64,000 bases of DNA from Pseudomonas viridiflava (GCF_900583165.1 NZ_UTKY01000122.1:243102-307101), one strand, 5' to 3'; positions 54,851 to 64,000 are shown, numbered from the stretch's first letter. The notes: generated by a model not told the origin, from the sequence alone. Numbers and translations: made by a program.

Positions 54851-55237
54851 ATGCAATCCACTCCAGATCCGGACTTCCACGCCCTCCAAGGCACCTGGGA
54901 GCAGACCTCTCTCGAAGACAGCGGCGTGCTCAATCCACCCGATGCCCATACGGCGCCAGGTGCAATTACCACCATTACCGGTAACCGTTTCGAGGTGAAC
55001 ACTGTCAGTGGCGAATTATTGCTGGCCGGCCGATTTTCCCTCGACAGCACCACTCGCCCCAAGCGCATTACCTGGGTCGACGATATGGGGGACGATGCCG
55101 GCAAACAGTTGCCCGCCAGCTATCGCCTTGAAGGGGATGAATTTGTGTTTATCGCCGCCGATGAACATATGCCCAGGCCAATCACATTCAGTACGGGCCC
55201 GGGTCAAACCATGCGCACGTTCATTCGCCGTTCGTAA
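54851..55237 (+). CDS. TIGR03067-like small protein
   Basis: A 128-residue soluble protein, starting at ATG 54851 behind AAGGA. The opening FHALQGTWEQTSLEDSG and the later PKRITWVDD, LPASYRLEGDEFVF resemble the TIGR03067/lipocalin-like family, small beta-rich proteins of unknown role. No signal peptide. A strong terminator follows about 105 bases downstream. Confidence 0.7.
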   Translation: MQSTPDPDFHALQGTWEQTSLEDSGVLNPPDAHTAPGAITTITGNRFEVNTVSGELLLAGRFSLDSTTRPKRITWVDDMGDDAGKQLPASYRLEGDEFVFIAADEHMPRPITFSTGPGQTMRTFIRRS

Positions 55238-55341
55238 TTGGCGCGGCCATCCGAAGTTGCGACACCATTTTCACAAAGCCTTCACTTCTCGGCCTATAGG
55301 GTGAAGCCTACCTACTCCAGTGGATCTCCAGTGAATCCCTT

Positions 55342-55370
55342 AGCCCGCCTCTCCTCGCGGGCTTTTTTTT
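55342..55370 (+). terminator. Rho-independent terminator
   Basis: The stem AGCCCGC/GCGGGCT with a short loop is followed by T8, about 100 bases after the small TIGR03067-like gene. Confidence 0.85.
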
Positions 55371-55495
55371 GTCTGGTGAAAGCCGCTTAAGTACTGCGTT
55401 TGGTTGCGATCAAGGTCAAGTAATCCAGCGGCGCGCCGAACAAAACCGCAGCCAGCGCGCGAAACTTAACGCATAAGCTGTAGGTCAGTAGCGCA

Positions 55496-56776
55496 ATGAG
55501 TGTTCAGCCGTTGAGCGCCCCTTCTGTAGTCATCGTCATGGCCAAACACGCCGATCTGCGTAACACCCTGTCCCTCGACAGCCTGAATTTCTTTCTCGCA
55601 GACGTGCGCGACGGCCTCGGCCCGTACCTGGCGATCTACCTGTTGGCCGTACACCAGTGGGACCCGGCCAGTATCGGTGTGGTCATGACCCTGGCCGGGA
55701 TGGCCGCACTGATGACCCAAGGGCCGGCGGGTGCTCTGATCGACCGCACTCGCAGCAAACGTGGGGTGATCGCCTTTGCGGCGCTCCTGGTGACAGCCAG
55801 TTGCCTGATGCTGCCCTTTGTCAGCTCCTTTACCTGGGTCGCGTTGACCCAAGCGGCCAGTGCCGTGGCCGCCTCGGTGTTCGCCCCGGCGATCTCCGCG
55901 ATTTCATTGGGCATCACCGGCCCAAAGGCTTTCACCCGCCGTACCGGACGCAACGAAACTTTTAACCACGCAGGCAATGCCGTGGCTGCGTTGCTCGCCG
56001 GCGGGTCGGCCTATCTGTTCGGGCCGGTCGTGGTGTTTTACCTGATGGCGTTTATGGCGTTGGCCAGTGTGCTAGCGGTCAGCTGCGTGTCGGCGCAGGC
56101 CATCGACCATGAAGTCGCCCGCGGCTTCGACCCCGCCCACGCCACCGATCACGAACAGCCCTCCGGCATTCGGGTATTGCTGGCAAACCGTCCCCTGCTG
56201 GTGTTTGCCATATGCTGCGCGCTGTTTCACCTGGCCAATGCCGCGATGCTGCCGCTGGTCAGCCAGAAGCTCTCGCAGATCAACCTGCAGATGGCAACAC
56301 CGCTGACCTCGGCATGCATCGTCGCCGCCCAACTGGTGATGGTGCCTATGGCCTGGCTCGTAGGCGTCAAGGCGGATCTGTGGGGTCGCAAACCGCTGCT
56401 GCTGGCCGGTTTTATGATCCTGCCGCTGCGTGGCGTGCTCTATACCTTGTACGACGATCCCTACTGGCTAGTGGCCGTGCAACTGCTAGACGGCATCGGT
56501 GCCGGGATCTTTGGCGCGCTGTTCCCGGTGATTGTCAAAGACCTGACCCAAGGCACCGGTCGTTTCAACGTAAGCCTTGGGGCGCTGTCCACCGTGTTTG
56601 GATTGGGCGCCGCACTGAGCAGCAGTTTGGCCGGATTCGTAGTGCAACAGGCTGGCTACAACGCAGGCTTCCTGACCCTGGCAGGCGTGGCGGCCGTGGC
56701 CCTGGTGCTGGTATGGCTGGCCATGCCGGAGACCTTGGCGAAACCAACGCTCACGGCCCATGCAACACCAGCCTGA
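55496..56776 (+). CDS. MFS transporter
   Basis: A 426-residue carrier with about 12 hydrophobic helices. It starts at ATG 55496. The first loop motif GALIDRTRSKRGV near residues 79-91 and the inner-loop VGVKADLWGRKPLLLAG near 280-296 are the two conserved MFS signatures. Its substrate is unknown. It lacks drug-efflux hallmarks that I can place with confidence. The lipoprotein gene downstream starts about 70 bases later. Confidence 0.82.
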   Translation: MSVQPLSAPSVVIVMAKHADLRNTLSLDSLNFFLADVRDGLGPYLAIYLLAVHQWDPASIGVVMTLAGMAALMTQGPAGALIDRTRSKRGVIAFAALLVTASCLMLPFVSSFTWVALTQAASAVAASVFAPAISAISLGITGPKAFTRRTGRNETFNHAGNAVAALLAGGSAYLFGPVVVFYLMAFMALASVLAVSCVSAQAIDHEVARGFDPAHATDHEQPSGIRVLLANRPLLVFAICCALFHLANAAMLPLVSQKLSQINLQMATPLTSACIVAAQLVMVPMAWLVGVKADLWGRKPLLLAGFMILPLRGVLYTLYDDPYWLVAVQLLDGIGAGIFGALFPVIVKDLTQGTGRFNVSLGALSTVFGLGAALSSSLAGFVVQQAGYNAGFLTLAGVAAVALVLVWLAMPETLAKPTLTAHATPA

Positions 56777-56847
56777 TATAAGCCACAATGGCGACCTCAG
56801 GACACAAAACAGCACTACCACGCACGACCACAAATGGATTTGGCCCT

Positions 56848-57426
56848 TTGAAAAAGCACCTCGTTTATACGCTATTGATGCTACTCGCAGGGTGCAGCAC
56901 CGGCCCCTACCTGCATCCGGAATCCGCCCTGGGCGATAACGCCTTGCTTGACCGCACGTGCCCCGGGCCGAAAGCAGCCATGAGCGTTGCCCCGTTATCA
57001 GAAGCACTCAACTGGGTGCATGTGCTGGTCTACGTTGCACCACCCGGCACATCGAGCTGGCCGGGCAATCAACGCTCAACCGATACCGAGTTGCGTCTGT
57101 TTGGGCGGTTGTACACACCTCAGCGCCTGCGCGACCTCGGTAATAATCAACAGCCTACGCTTTGGGTCAGCGCCGGGTCGCCGATTGTCACCGTAACACT
57201 GGCCAGCGGCGAGCGTTATCCCGTGACTATCGAGCAACTCAAGACCGGCTTTGATCCACGCGCCGTATTTCACAACGGGTTCAAAGGGACCGCCTTGGGC
57301 AAAGGCGATATGGACGACTTCACCCTCACCTTCCCTGACATCTTCGTCAACGGCGAGAAAGTCCCCATGGCGCCCATTCACTTCAAAAAACGCGAGGAGC
57401 GCTACGCGCCGGTGTTTAACTGCTGA
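56848..57426 (+). CDS. Lipoprotein of unknown function
   Basis: A 192-residue protein starting at TTG 56848, which begins a proper lipoprotein signal (MKKHLVYTLLMLLAGC; Cys16); the frame extends to an ATG at 56788 but that adds an unlikely leader. The mature domain is beta-rich, with ERYPVTIEQLKTGFDPRAVF and PMAPIHFKKREERYAPVFNC. The family is not recognised. Probably outer membrane anchored. Confidence 0.65.
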   Translation: MKKHLVYTLLMLLAGCSTGPYLHPESALGDNALLDRTCPGPKAAMSVAPLSEALNWVHVLVYVAPPGTSSWPGNQRSTDTELRLFGRLYTPQRLRDLGNNQQPTLWVSAGSPIVTVTLASGERYPVTIEQLKTGFDPRAVFHNGFKGTALGKGDMDDFTLTFPDIFVNGEKVPMAPIHFKKREERYAPVFNC

Positions 57427-57465
57427 GCAGCCACCTCAATGCACACAAGCAAGAAGGAAGGAAGA

Positions 57466-57711
57466 CTAAGGGAGTACCTTCCTCGGCCTGAAGACAGCTC
57501 CGTAAGCGCAGAAGCCAACGCCGATTTCGGCTATTGCCAGCACGCCGTAAAATGCGCTGACCATGAAGGAAGAAGCCAGGAACGCAAGCCCAGCAAGGCA
57601 AATCAGAACTTCAAAAACAGTCTGGGCTCTCTTTGACCAAGACGGCCCTAAAGCCTCGACAAAACCAGCTACAACCCCAATCACTATCCCCACCGCTATT
57701 TTCACAAACAT
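57466..57711 (-). CDS. Small membrane protein
   Basis: An 81-residue protein starting at ATG 57711, behind GGAGCGG; a longer frame to 57762 is not supported. It has two to three hydrophobic helices (about 1-20, 35-55 and 55-75) and a short basic C-terminus. Family not recognised. Convergent with the lipoprotein gene. Confidence 0.55.
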   Translation of the reverse strand: MFVKIAVGIVIGVVAGFVEALGPSWSKRAQTVFEVLICLAGLAFLASSFMVSAFYGVLAIAEIGVGFCAYGAVFRPRKVLP

Positions 57712-57762
57712 TTCCGCTCCTTGGTTGGCTCCTTGCCAGCTATCCCTAATACCCCAACTCAT

Positions 57763-58121
57763 ACCAAATTGCCACTACCAGAGTCATGTAGGGTGGCGCT
57801 TACCTGAGGTCAATGCAATGCGTGTACGCCATGGCCGCAAGTGAGGGGGAGACGGCGCACATTTTCCGCCGTAAAAGAACCCAGAGCACGTCCGCATAGC
57901 GTCAGCTCTCTACAACCAATGGGTTTCGACACCGAACGCACCGCATATCCCTCGTCGTCCGACATACAACTGTCGCCTCACATATGCGACAATGCGCGCC
58001 AAATTCCAACACACATCCCAAATTTCTGCTCAGCGACCGGGTCTCGCGCCTTGATGTCGCTGTTGATGCATGCCTGAAGGCTCCTGCCGCCACGCTCGCA
58101 ACCCATTGATAGGTAAAGTAA
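57763..58121. other. Intergenic region before the ABC-F gene
   Basis: I see no credible gene in these 359 bases. They should hold promoters for the ABC-F gene and the small membrane protein gene. AGGTAAAG at 58111-58118 is the ABC-F ribosome binding site. Confidence 0.5.
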
Positions 58122-59708
58122 TTGATCTCCACAGCTAACATCACCATGCAGTTCGGCGCCAAGCCGCTCTTCGAGAATGTCTCGGTCAAGTTCGGCGCTG
58201 GCAACCGTTATGGTTTGATCGGTGCCAACGGTTGCGGCAAGTCGACCTTCATGAAAATCCTCGGTGGCGACCTCGATCCGTCCGGCGGCCAGGTCATGCT
58301 GGAGCCGAATGTGCGCCTGGGTAAGCTGCGCCAGGACCAGTTCGCCTACGAAGAATTCACCGTGCTCGACACCGTGATCATGGGTCACGAAGAGCTGTGG
58401 AAGGTCAAGGCTGAACGCGACCGTATCTACTCGCTGCCGGAAATGAGCGAAGCAGACGGCATGGCCGTGGCCGAGCTGGAAACCGAGTTTGCCGAGATGG
58501 ACGGCTACACCGCCGAGTCCCGTGCCGGTGAGCTGCTGTTGGGCCTGGGTATTCCGTTGGAGCAACATTTCGGCCCGATGAGCGAAGTGTCCCCGGGCTG
58601 GAAACTGCGTGTATTGCTGGCGCAGGCGTTGTTCTCCGACCCTGAAGTGCTGTTGCTCGACGAACCGACCAACCACTTGGACATCAACACGATCCGCTGG
58701 CTGGAAAACATCCTGACCCAGCGTTCCAGCCTGATGATCATCATCTCTCACGACCGTCACTTCCTGAACAGCGTGTGCACCCACATGGCTGACCTGGACT
58801 ACGGTGAGCTGCGTCTGTTCCCGGGCAACTACGACGAGTACATGACCGTGGCGACCCAGTCCCGCGAGCAACTGTTGTCGGACAACGCCAAGAAGAAGGC
58901 GCAGATCTCCGAGCTGCAATCCTTCGTCAGCCGCTTCTCGGCCAACGCCTCGAAAGCCAAGCAGGCCACTTCCCGCGCCAAGGCAATCGACAAGATCCAG
59001 CTGGCCGAGGTCAAGCCTTCGAGCCGCGTGAGCCCATTTATCCGTTTCGAGCAGAACAAAAAGCTGCACCGCCAGGCGGTCATCGTCGAGCGTATGGCCA
59101 AAGGCTTCGACGGCAAGCCGTTGTTCAAAGACTTCAGCTTCCAGGTTGAAGCCGGCGAGCGCGTCGCGATCATCGGCCCGAACGGTATCGGCAAGACCAC
59201 CCTGCTGCGCACCCTGGTCAGCGAGCTGACGCCGGATGCCGGTAGCATCAAGTGGACCGACGCCGCGGAGCTGGGCTATTACGCACAGGACCACGCCCAT
59301 GACTTCGAAGACGACGTGACCCTGTTCGACTGGATGGGCCAATGGACCCAAGGCGAGCAGATGATCCGTGGCACCCTGGGTCGCATGCTGTTCTCCAATG
59401 ACGAGATCCAGAAGTCGGTGAAGGTGATTTCTGGTGGTGAGCAAGGCCGCATGCTGTTCGGCAAGCTGATCCTGCAAAAGCCAAACGTGCTGATCATGGA
59501 CGAACCTACTAACCACTTGGACATGGAATCCATCGAAGCGCTGAACCTGGCGCTGGAAAACTACCCGGGCACGCTGATCTTCGTCAGCCACGACCGTGAG
59601 TTCGTATCGTCCCTGGCCACCCGCATCATCGAGTTGAGCGCTACCGGCGTGATCGACTTCAGCGGCACCTATGACGACTACCTGCGTAGCCAAGGCGTAG
59701 TGTTCTAA
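58122..59708 (+). CDS. ybiT: ABC-F family ATPase, YbiT type
   Basis: A 528-residue cytosolic protein with two ABC ATPase domains and no membrane part, very similar along its length to E. coli YbiT. Walker A motifs are GANGCGKST (about 35) and GPNGIGKTT (about 349); Walker B motifs LLLDEPTNHLD and LIMDEPTNHLD; the linker (about 240-320) includes NAKKKAQISELQSFVSRFSANASKAKQATSRAKAIDKI. ABC-F proteins bind the ribosomal E-site and help stalled translation. The start is TTG 58122 behind AGGTAAAG. A terminator follows. Confidence 0.92.
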   Translation: MISTANITMQFGAKPLFENVSVKFGAGNRYGLIGANGCGKSTFMKILGGDLDPSGGQVMLEPNVRLGKLRQDQFAYEEFTVLDTVIMGHEELWKVKAERDRIYSLPEMSEADGMAVAELETEFAEMDGYTAESRAGELLLGLGIPLEQHFGPMSEVSPGWKLRVLLAQALFSDPEVLLLDEPTNHLDINTIRWLENILTQRSSLMIIISHDRHFLNSVCTHMADLDYGELRLFPGNYDEYMTVATQSREQLLSDNAKKKAQISELQSFVSRFSANASKAKQATSRAKAIDKIQLAEVKPSSRVSPFIRFEQNKKLHRQAVIVERMAKGFDGKPLFKDFSFQVEAGERVAIIGPNGIGKTTLLRTLVSELTPDAGSIKWTDAAELGYYAQDHAHDFEDDVTLFDWMGQWTQGEQMIRGTLGRMLFSNDEIQKSVKVISGGEQGRMLFGKLILQKPNVLIMDEPTNHLDMESIEALNLALENYPGTLIFVSHDREFVSSLATRIIELSATGVIDFSGTYDDYLRSQGVVF

Positions 59709-59726
59709 GCACCGCCCGCTATACAC

Positions 59727-59757
59727 AAAAGCCCCGTCCACTGTGACGGGGCTTTTT
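59727..59757 (+). terminator. Rho-independent terminator of the ABC-F gene
   Basis: AAAAGCCCCGTC pairs with GACGGGGCTTTT around a short loop and is followed by T5; 18 bases after the stop codon. Confidence 0.88.
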
Positions 59758-59818
59758 GCGTCTGATGCACCATCATCATTAATAGATAGCCTGCTTTCTT
59801 TTCCGCCAAGCCCTTGCC

Positions 59819-61030
59819 ATGATGCCCTCACCGCCCGCCCGCGAACGAGTGCCCATGCCTGCCAACGCCCCCAGCTCCGTGTCGATCACCCTGCAGATCG
59901 TCTCCATCGTCTTCTATACCTTTATCGCGTTTATCTGCATCGGTATGCCGATTGCGGTTATCCCTGGCTATGTGCACGAGACACTGGGGTTCAGCGCGGT
60001 AGTGGCCGGGGTCACCATTGGTTCGCAGTACCTGGCCACCCTGCTAAGTCGGCCAATGGCCGGGAGGATGTCGGATAACGTCGGCACCAAGCGTGCGATT
60101 GTGCTGGGGCTGGCGGGCATCCTGGTGAGCGGCGTGTTGACGTTTTTCGCGACCTTGTTGGAGAGCCTGCCCACCCTGAGCCTGGCCATTCTGATCGCCG
60201 CCCGCTTGTTGCTGGGGGTGGCCCAGGGTCTGATTGGCGTGGGCACCATCAGTTGGTGCATGGGCCAGGTGGGTGCCGAGCACACGGCACGCTCGATTTC
60301 CTGGAACGGGATTGCTTCCTACGGCGCCATTGCCATTGGTGCGCCGCTGGGAGTGGTGATGGTCGCGGAATATGGCTACAACAGCCTGGGTATCGCGCTG
60401 TCAGTATTGTCAGCGCTGGGCCTGGTGTTGATCCGCAAAAAGCCGTCGGTGCCGGTGGTGCGTGGTGAGCGTTTGCCGTTCTGGGCAGTGTTCGGGCGTA
60501 TTGCGCCGTTTGGCGCCAGCCTATGCCTGGCCTCGATTGGCTACGGCACCCTCACTACCTTTATTACCCTCTATTACCTCAGCCATGGCTGGACCGGTGC
60601 GGCGTACTGCCTGACGGTGTTTGGCGTGTGTTTCATTCTGTCGCGCCTGGTGTTTATTTCGGCCATCAGCCGCTTTGGCGGATTCCGTGCGGCGATTGCC
60701 TGCATGATCATTGAGACCGTCGGCCTGACCCTGCTGTGGCTGGCACCCTCCACCGGTGTCGCGCTGATCGGCGCCGGGCTGACCGGGTTTGGCCTGTCGC
60801 TGGTGTACCCGGCGCTGGGCGTGGAGGCCATCAAGCAGGTGCCCAACAGCAGCCGGGGCGCCGGCTTGAGTGCCTATGCAGTGTTTTTTGATTTGGCCCT
60901 GGCGATTGCCGGGCCGTTGATGGGGGCGGTAGCGCTAAACCTCGGCTACGGCTGGATCTTCTTTTGCGCGGCGCTGCTGTCAGTCACCGCGTTGGGTGTG
61001 ACCCTTGCCCTCAAGCGCCGCGCTTACTGA
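59819..61030 (+). CDS. MFS transporter, YhhS-like
   Basis: A 403-residue carrier with about 12 helices. ATG 59819 or 59854 (MPANAPSSVS) could be the start; the longer form is given. YhhS/YfcJ-like features are GMPIAVIPGYVHETLGFSAVVAGVTIGSQYLATLLSRPMAGRMSD and VGAEHTARSISWNGIASYGAIAIGAPLG. Members are small-molecule exporters (arabinose, glyphosate) in E. coli. It overlaps the convergent hydrolase gene by seven bases at the 3' ends. Confidence 0.82.
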   Translation: MMPSPPARERVPMPANAPSSVSITLQIVSIVFYTFIAFICIGMPIAVIPGYVHETLGFSAVVAGVTIGSQYLATLLSRPMAGRMSDNVGTKRAIVLGLAGILVSGVLTFFATLLESLPTLSLAILIAARLLLGVAQGLIGVGTISWCMGQVGAEHTARSISWNGIASYGAIAIGAPLGVVMVAEYGYNSLGIALSVLSALGLVLIRKKPSVPVVRGERLPFWAVFGRIAPFGASLCLASIGYGTLTTFITLYYLSHGWTGAAYCLTVFGVCFILSRLVFISAISRFGGFRAAIACMIIETVGLTLLWLAPSTGVALIGAGLTGFGLSLVYPALGVEAIKQVPNSSRGAGLSAYAVFFDLALAIAGPLMGAVALNLGYGWIFFCAALLSVTALGVTLALKRRAY

Positions 61031-62061
61031 TCGGCCGTCTGCATGCCAGCGCGAGTGGCTTCGCCGAGGGTGTGACTGAAAAAACGCCCCGCCTCGGAAA
61101 TCAGGTCACGGTGGATGCCTTCGCGGTCGACACCCTCAGCATCGGTGCAAATCGCCGGCATCGCGGCCAATTGATCACTGTCACACGGCGCCATAAACAC
61201 GAAGTGCCCTGCCCCAGCCAGCAATTTGAAGTTTGGCGGTTCTGGTAGTTTGCGTGCGAGGGCGGCGGCGTTCTTGTCCACGGCCACCAATTTGTCGCCA
61301 TCGCCACTGTAAAGCAGCACCGGCACGTGCACGTCCGCCAGGGTATGACGGCCGAACATCAGGCTCAGGGGCGCCATCAGCATCAACGCATGAATGCGCG
61401 GGTCGGCTTGGGGTTTCAGGTCGTCGCGGTCTACCACCAATTCGCCTTTGGTGGTGCAGGCATCGCGGTCTTCCGGGCGCTCCTGGCAGTAACGGCGCAG
61501 GCGATCAAAGTCGGGTTTGGCCCCGGCCAGGATCAACGCCGTTTCCCCCCCGGCCGAATAGCCGATCACCCCCACCTGATCAACATCAACGAACGGCGAG
61601 AGCATCGGGTCGCCCAATGTGGCGGTAATCGCTTCGGAAATCTGGATCGGTCGCCCATACAGATTGCTGACCGTACCGAGGCGGCTGTGATCCTTGTAGT
61701 TATCGCCCGGATGCAGCACCGCCACCACCACAAACCCCTTGCGTGCCAGGGACGTAGCCAGATCATGCAGGGCCAGGGGCGTGCCGGTGTTGCCGTGGGA
61801 CAGCATCAGCATCGGAAAGCGTCCGATGGCGATCTTGGAATCTTCAGACGCCGCGACGTGATAGGCACCCACCAGCGTTGTGCGCGGGGAATCGGTGGAC
61901 GGGTAGAACGCAATGGCTTTCATCGGCTGCTGGTCCAGCGGGTCGAGAAAGGTCATGCGATGAAAGCCCACGCTCCAATGCGGGTGTGGCGCAGGCGCGG
62001 CATGCACTGAAACCAGGCCACCCAACAGGGAAAGAACCATAACGGCACAAAGACGCATCAT
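61024..62061 (-). CDS. Secreted alpha/beta hydrolase (dienelactone hydrolase-like)
   Basis: A 345-residue hydrolase. ATG 62061 is chosen: AGGTGGA lies nine bases upstream and a signal peptide begins there (MMRLCAVMVLSLLGGLVSVHA). The nucleophile elbow is GYSAGG near residue 179, the oxyanion region MLMLSHGNTG near 85, and the catalytic His likely in GAGHFVFMAP near 290. This lies within the large alpha/beta hydrolase superfamily; substrate unknown, perhaps an ester or lactone in the periplasm. Confidence 0.82.
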   Translation of the reverse strand: MMRLCAVMVLSLLGGLVSVHAAPAPHPHWSVGFHRMTFLDPLDQQPMKAIAFYPSTDSPRTTLVGAYHVAASEDSKIAIGRFPMLMLSHGNTGTPLALHDLATSLARKGFVVVAVLHPGDNYKDHSRLGTVSNLYGRPIQISEAITATLGDPMLSPFVDVDQVGVIGYSAGGETALILAGAKPDFDRLRRYCQERPEDRDACTTKGELVVDRDDLKPQADPRIHALMLMAPLSLMFGRHTLADVHVPVLLYSGDGDKLVAVDKNAAALARKLPEPPNFKLLAGAGHFVFMAPCDSDQLAAMPAICTDAEGVDREGIHRDLISEAGRFFSHTLGEATRAGMQTADQ

Positions 62062-62289
62062 CAGGATGTCCACCTTTACTGCGTAAAGACCTGCATGTCT
62101 GATTGAGAAGTCCATGTTTCAGGCGCTCGCACCGGGAGATCAACCCATGCGTGCATAACCTGGGCCAAAGTAATGACAGCGGGCAAACGAAAAAACTCCG
62201 TGATCCGGTCATTTTGAGGCGACCAGAATACAGAGTTTAGACGTCCCGTTTCAGATTGATACGGGGAACAGCACTGTTTTACTTAAGCT

Positions 62290-62901
62290 TTACGCGGCCG
62301 CGAACAATTGTTCGTTGATCAGCACGTTGGCGTCGCTCAGGGACTTGGTGCGCACTTCATCACCGTACGCCAGCCCGTGGGCGCGCACGAATTCGATGTC
62401 GGTGATGCCGAGGAAGCCCAGCAGTACTTTCAAATAGTCTTCATGGGCCACACCGGTGGCCTGGCCGACATGCAAGCCGCCCGAGGTCGACACGATGATG
62501 ACCTTCTTGTTGCCACACAGGCCTTCAGGGCCGGCTTCGGTGTAGCGGAAGGTCTGGCCGGCAACGGCGATGCGGTCGATCCACGCTTTGAGCTGGGTCG
62601 GGATGGTGAAGTTGTACATCGGTGCAGCGATCACCACAGCATCGGCAGCGAGGAACTCAGCCAGGGTATTGGCGCTCAACTCAGCTTCTTGCTGTTGCGC
62701 AGCGCTGCGTTGTTCAGCCGGCGTACCCAGGGCGCCCAAGGTAGCGCCGGAGAAGTGGTTGATGCCTTCGGCGGCCACGTCACGGTAAGTCACCTCCACA
62801 CCCGGTTCAGCCGCTTGCCAGGCCTTGACCACGCCAGCGCTGAGCTGACGGGAAGCCGAGTTGTCGCCGAGGATGCTGGAATCGATGTGCAACAGTTTCA
62901 T
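62290..62901 (-). CDS. azoR: FMN-dependent NADH-azoreductase
   Basis: A 203-residue flavodoxin-fold enzyme. It starts MKLLHIDSSILGDNSASRQLS (FMN phosphate loop), has VIAAPMYNFTIPTQLKAWIDRIAVAGQTFRYT (about 90-122), and STSGGLHVG near 140. GGAGAA precedes the start. It reduces quinones and azo compounds by two electrons. It is divergent from a LysR-type regulator gene, a common arrangement in which the regulator controls the reductase. Confidence 0.9.
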   Translation of the reverse strand: MKLLHIDSSILGDNSASRQLSAGVVKAWQAAEPGVEVTYRDVAAEGINHFSGATLGALGTPAEQRSAAQQQEAELSANTLAEFLAADAVVIAAPMYNFTIPTQLKAWIDRIAVAGQTFRYTEAGPEGLCGNKKVIIVSTSGGLHVGQATGVAHEDYLKVLLGFLGITDIEFVRAHGLAYGDEVRTKSLSDANVLINEQLFAAA

Positions 62902-63024
62902 GGGAATTCTCCGAGTAGGATCGTCAGTGGCGATCAGATGGGGTAATCCTACGCATCAAACCAATAGCCGATAAGGCGGCTGAAATGCGATAGTTTGTCC
63001 CACTGACAGGACAATAGGCCGACC

Positions 63025-63933
63025 ATGCAAGACCTCAACGATCTCTACTATTTCGCCAAAGTCGTGGAAGCCGGTGGCTTCGCGGCGGCCGGCCGGCTTT
63101 TGGGGATACCCAAGTCACGCTTGTCGCGACGCATTGCTGAGCTCGAAGAACGCTTGGGCGCCCGCCTGCTGCAACGCACCACCCGCCAGCTCACCCTGAC
63201 CGCCGTCGGCGAACGCTACCTGCGTCATTGCCAAGCCATGTTGCTGGAAGCGGAGATGGCCGACGAAGCGGTGGCGAGTATGTCCAGTGAGCCCCGTGGG
63301 CGGCTACGGGTCAGTTGCCCGGTGGGCATGGCCCAACACATCCTGCCGGAGTTGGTGGCGGGTTTTCTCGCCGCGCACCCTCAGGTGCAACTGGAGATGA
63401 CCCTGGTCAACCGCCGTGTAGACCTGGTCGCCGAAGGTATCGATGTGGCCCTGCGGGTCCGCGAGCTCGGGGATGAAGACCCGTTACTGGTGACCAAGCG
63501 CCTGCGTGCGGCCCAGACCGTATTGGTCGCTAGCCCAACATTCATGCAAGGCACCCACATCAATACCCTCGAGGAGCTTAAACAACTGCCGATACTCGGT
63601 GCGCTGGAGGCAGACCGCATGGTGCATCAGCGCATCCTCGATCCCCAGGGCAACCCCCACGAACTGGTGATGGAGGCCCGCCTGGGCATCGACGACTTCA
63701 TTGTGCGCAAAGCCAGCGCGATCATGGGCCTGGGCTTTACCGTGCTGCCGATGATGTATTGCGAAGAGGAATTGGCTCGCGGCCAGTTGGTACAACTGTT
63801 GCCACAATGGTCCCTGCCCGGCGGCTGGCTGCAGGCGGTGTACCCGCATCGACGCGGCGTGCTGCCGGCCATTCGTGCCTGGATCGATTACCTGGAAGAA
63901 GGCTTCAAAAGCTGCGGAGACCGTTTGTTATGA
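63025..63933 (+). CDS. LysR-family transcriptional regulator
   Basis: A 302-residue regulator with an N-terminal winged helix-turn-helix (DLYYFAKVVEAGGFAAAGRLLGIPKSRLSRRIAELEERLG, residues 5-45) and a C-terminal periplasmic-binding-like effector domain. It is divergent from the azoreductase gene across a 123-base spacer and probably regulates it in response to a quinone or redox compound. Its stop overlaps the next start (ATGA). Confidence 0.9.
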   Translation: MQDLNDLYYFAKVVEAGGFAAAGRLLGIPKSRLSRRIAELEERLGARLLQRTTRQLTLTAVGERYLRHCQAMLLEAEMADEAVASMSSEPRGRLRVSCPVGMAQHILPELVAGFLAAHPQVQLEMTLVNRRVDLVAEGIDVALRVRELGDEDPLLVTKRLRAAQTVLVASPTFMQGTHINTLEELKQLPILGALEADRMVHQRILDPQGNPHELVMEARLGIDDFIVRKASAIMGLGFTVLPMMYCEEELARGQLVQLLPQWSLPGGWLQAVYPHRRGVLPAIRAWIDYLEEGFKSCGDRLL

Positions 63934-64000
63934 AAATCACCGAAGACCAAGTCGCCACCTTCTGCCTGAGCCTGCCCGGTGCGCGGGAAGACTACAAATG
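63930..64000 (+). CDS. MmcQ/YjbR family DNA-binding protein, 3'-truncated by window
   Basis: The first 23 residues are visible: MKITEDQVATFCLSLPGARE then DYK. The LPGAREDYKW-type opening is characteristic of the MmcQ/YjbR (CyaY-like) small protein family, usually about 115 residues. Its start overlaps the LysR stop by four bases, so it is co-translated. The rest lies beyond the window. Confidence 0.75.
   Translation, partial: MKITEDQVATFCLSLPGAREDYK

Noticed and set aside
57978..59831. Open frame of 617 codons antisense to the ABC-F gene
   Set aside because: Shadow of ybiT codon structure; no start signal and no recognisable protein motif.
1..64000. CRISPR array or rRNA/tRNA genes
   Set aside because: No regularly spaced repeats, CCA-ending cloverleaf sequences or rRNA landmarks were seen on reading through the window.

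Overview
The window is a piece of a fluorescent-group Pseudomonas chromosome. The evidence is the high-GC codon use with AT-rich islands, a MexE/MexF/OprN-type efflux operon, an LpxO/Wzz pair, a Ku/LigD pair, a YbiT-type ABC-F gene, REP-like TGTGGGA palindromes and a Pseudomonas-style EfeUOB+EfeM iron-uptake operon. No rRNA, tRNA or CRISPR array was seen.

Left end (1-11.6 kb): an accessory, defence-like region. It holds the tail of a membrane protein; a low-GC protein with a PD-(D/E)xK-like D...QxK motif; a DETH-box helicase with its own C-terminal nuclease-like motif; and a divergent 1685-residue protein with an N-terminal Cap4/DUF4297-like nuclease motif, a P-loop NTPase and a long repeat-like C-terminus, which is the layout of Avs-type STAND antiviral proteins. 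Diverged direct repeats near 5961 and 11455 flank the last gene. No integrase or transposase is visible.

11.9-19.6 kb: a TonB-dependent receptor followed by a complete Dpp/Opp-type ABC importer (binding lipoprotein, two permeases, one fused double ATPase), apparently one transcription unit. 19.7-25.8 kb: a divergent catabolic cluster with a GntR regulator. One arm encodes an MFS carrier, an acylating aldehyde dehydrogenase and a 4-hydroxy-2-oxoacid aldolase; the other a pentonate (IlvD/EDD) dehydratase. Together they suggest sugar-acid breakdown via a 2-keto-3-deoxy acid to pyruvate plus a short aldehyde and an acyl-CoA, not aromatic meta-cleavage. 25.9-31.9 kb: mexE-mexF-oprN multidrug efflux, with a LysR-type box upstream and a strong terminator downstream.

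31.9-45 kb: a mixed region. A low-GC orphan gene, a small secreted protein and two large toxin-like proteins (865 aa with an HEMSH...NADS metallopeptidase signature; 1147 aa unrecognised) surround an AraC-family regulator and an efeU-efeO-efeB-efeM ferrous iron uptake operon under a near-consensus Fur box. 45-57.8 kb: phosphatidylserine synthase (PssA type), an NTF2-like protein, a PQQ-type sugar dehydrogenase, the NHEJ pair Ku-LigD, LpxO, a Wzz chain-length regulator, a small TIGR03067-like protein, an MFS carrier, a lipoprotein and a small membrane protein. 58-64 kb: YbiT-type ABC-F ATPase, a YhhS-like MFS carrier, an alpha/beta hydrolase, an azoreductase divergent from a LysR regulator, and the start of a MmcQ/YjbR gene cut by the window end.

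All family calls come from reading motifs in the translated sequence; no database search was run.
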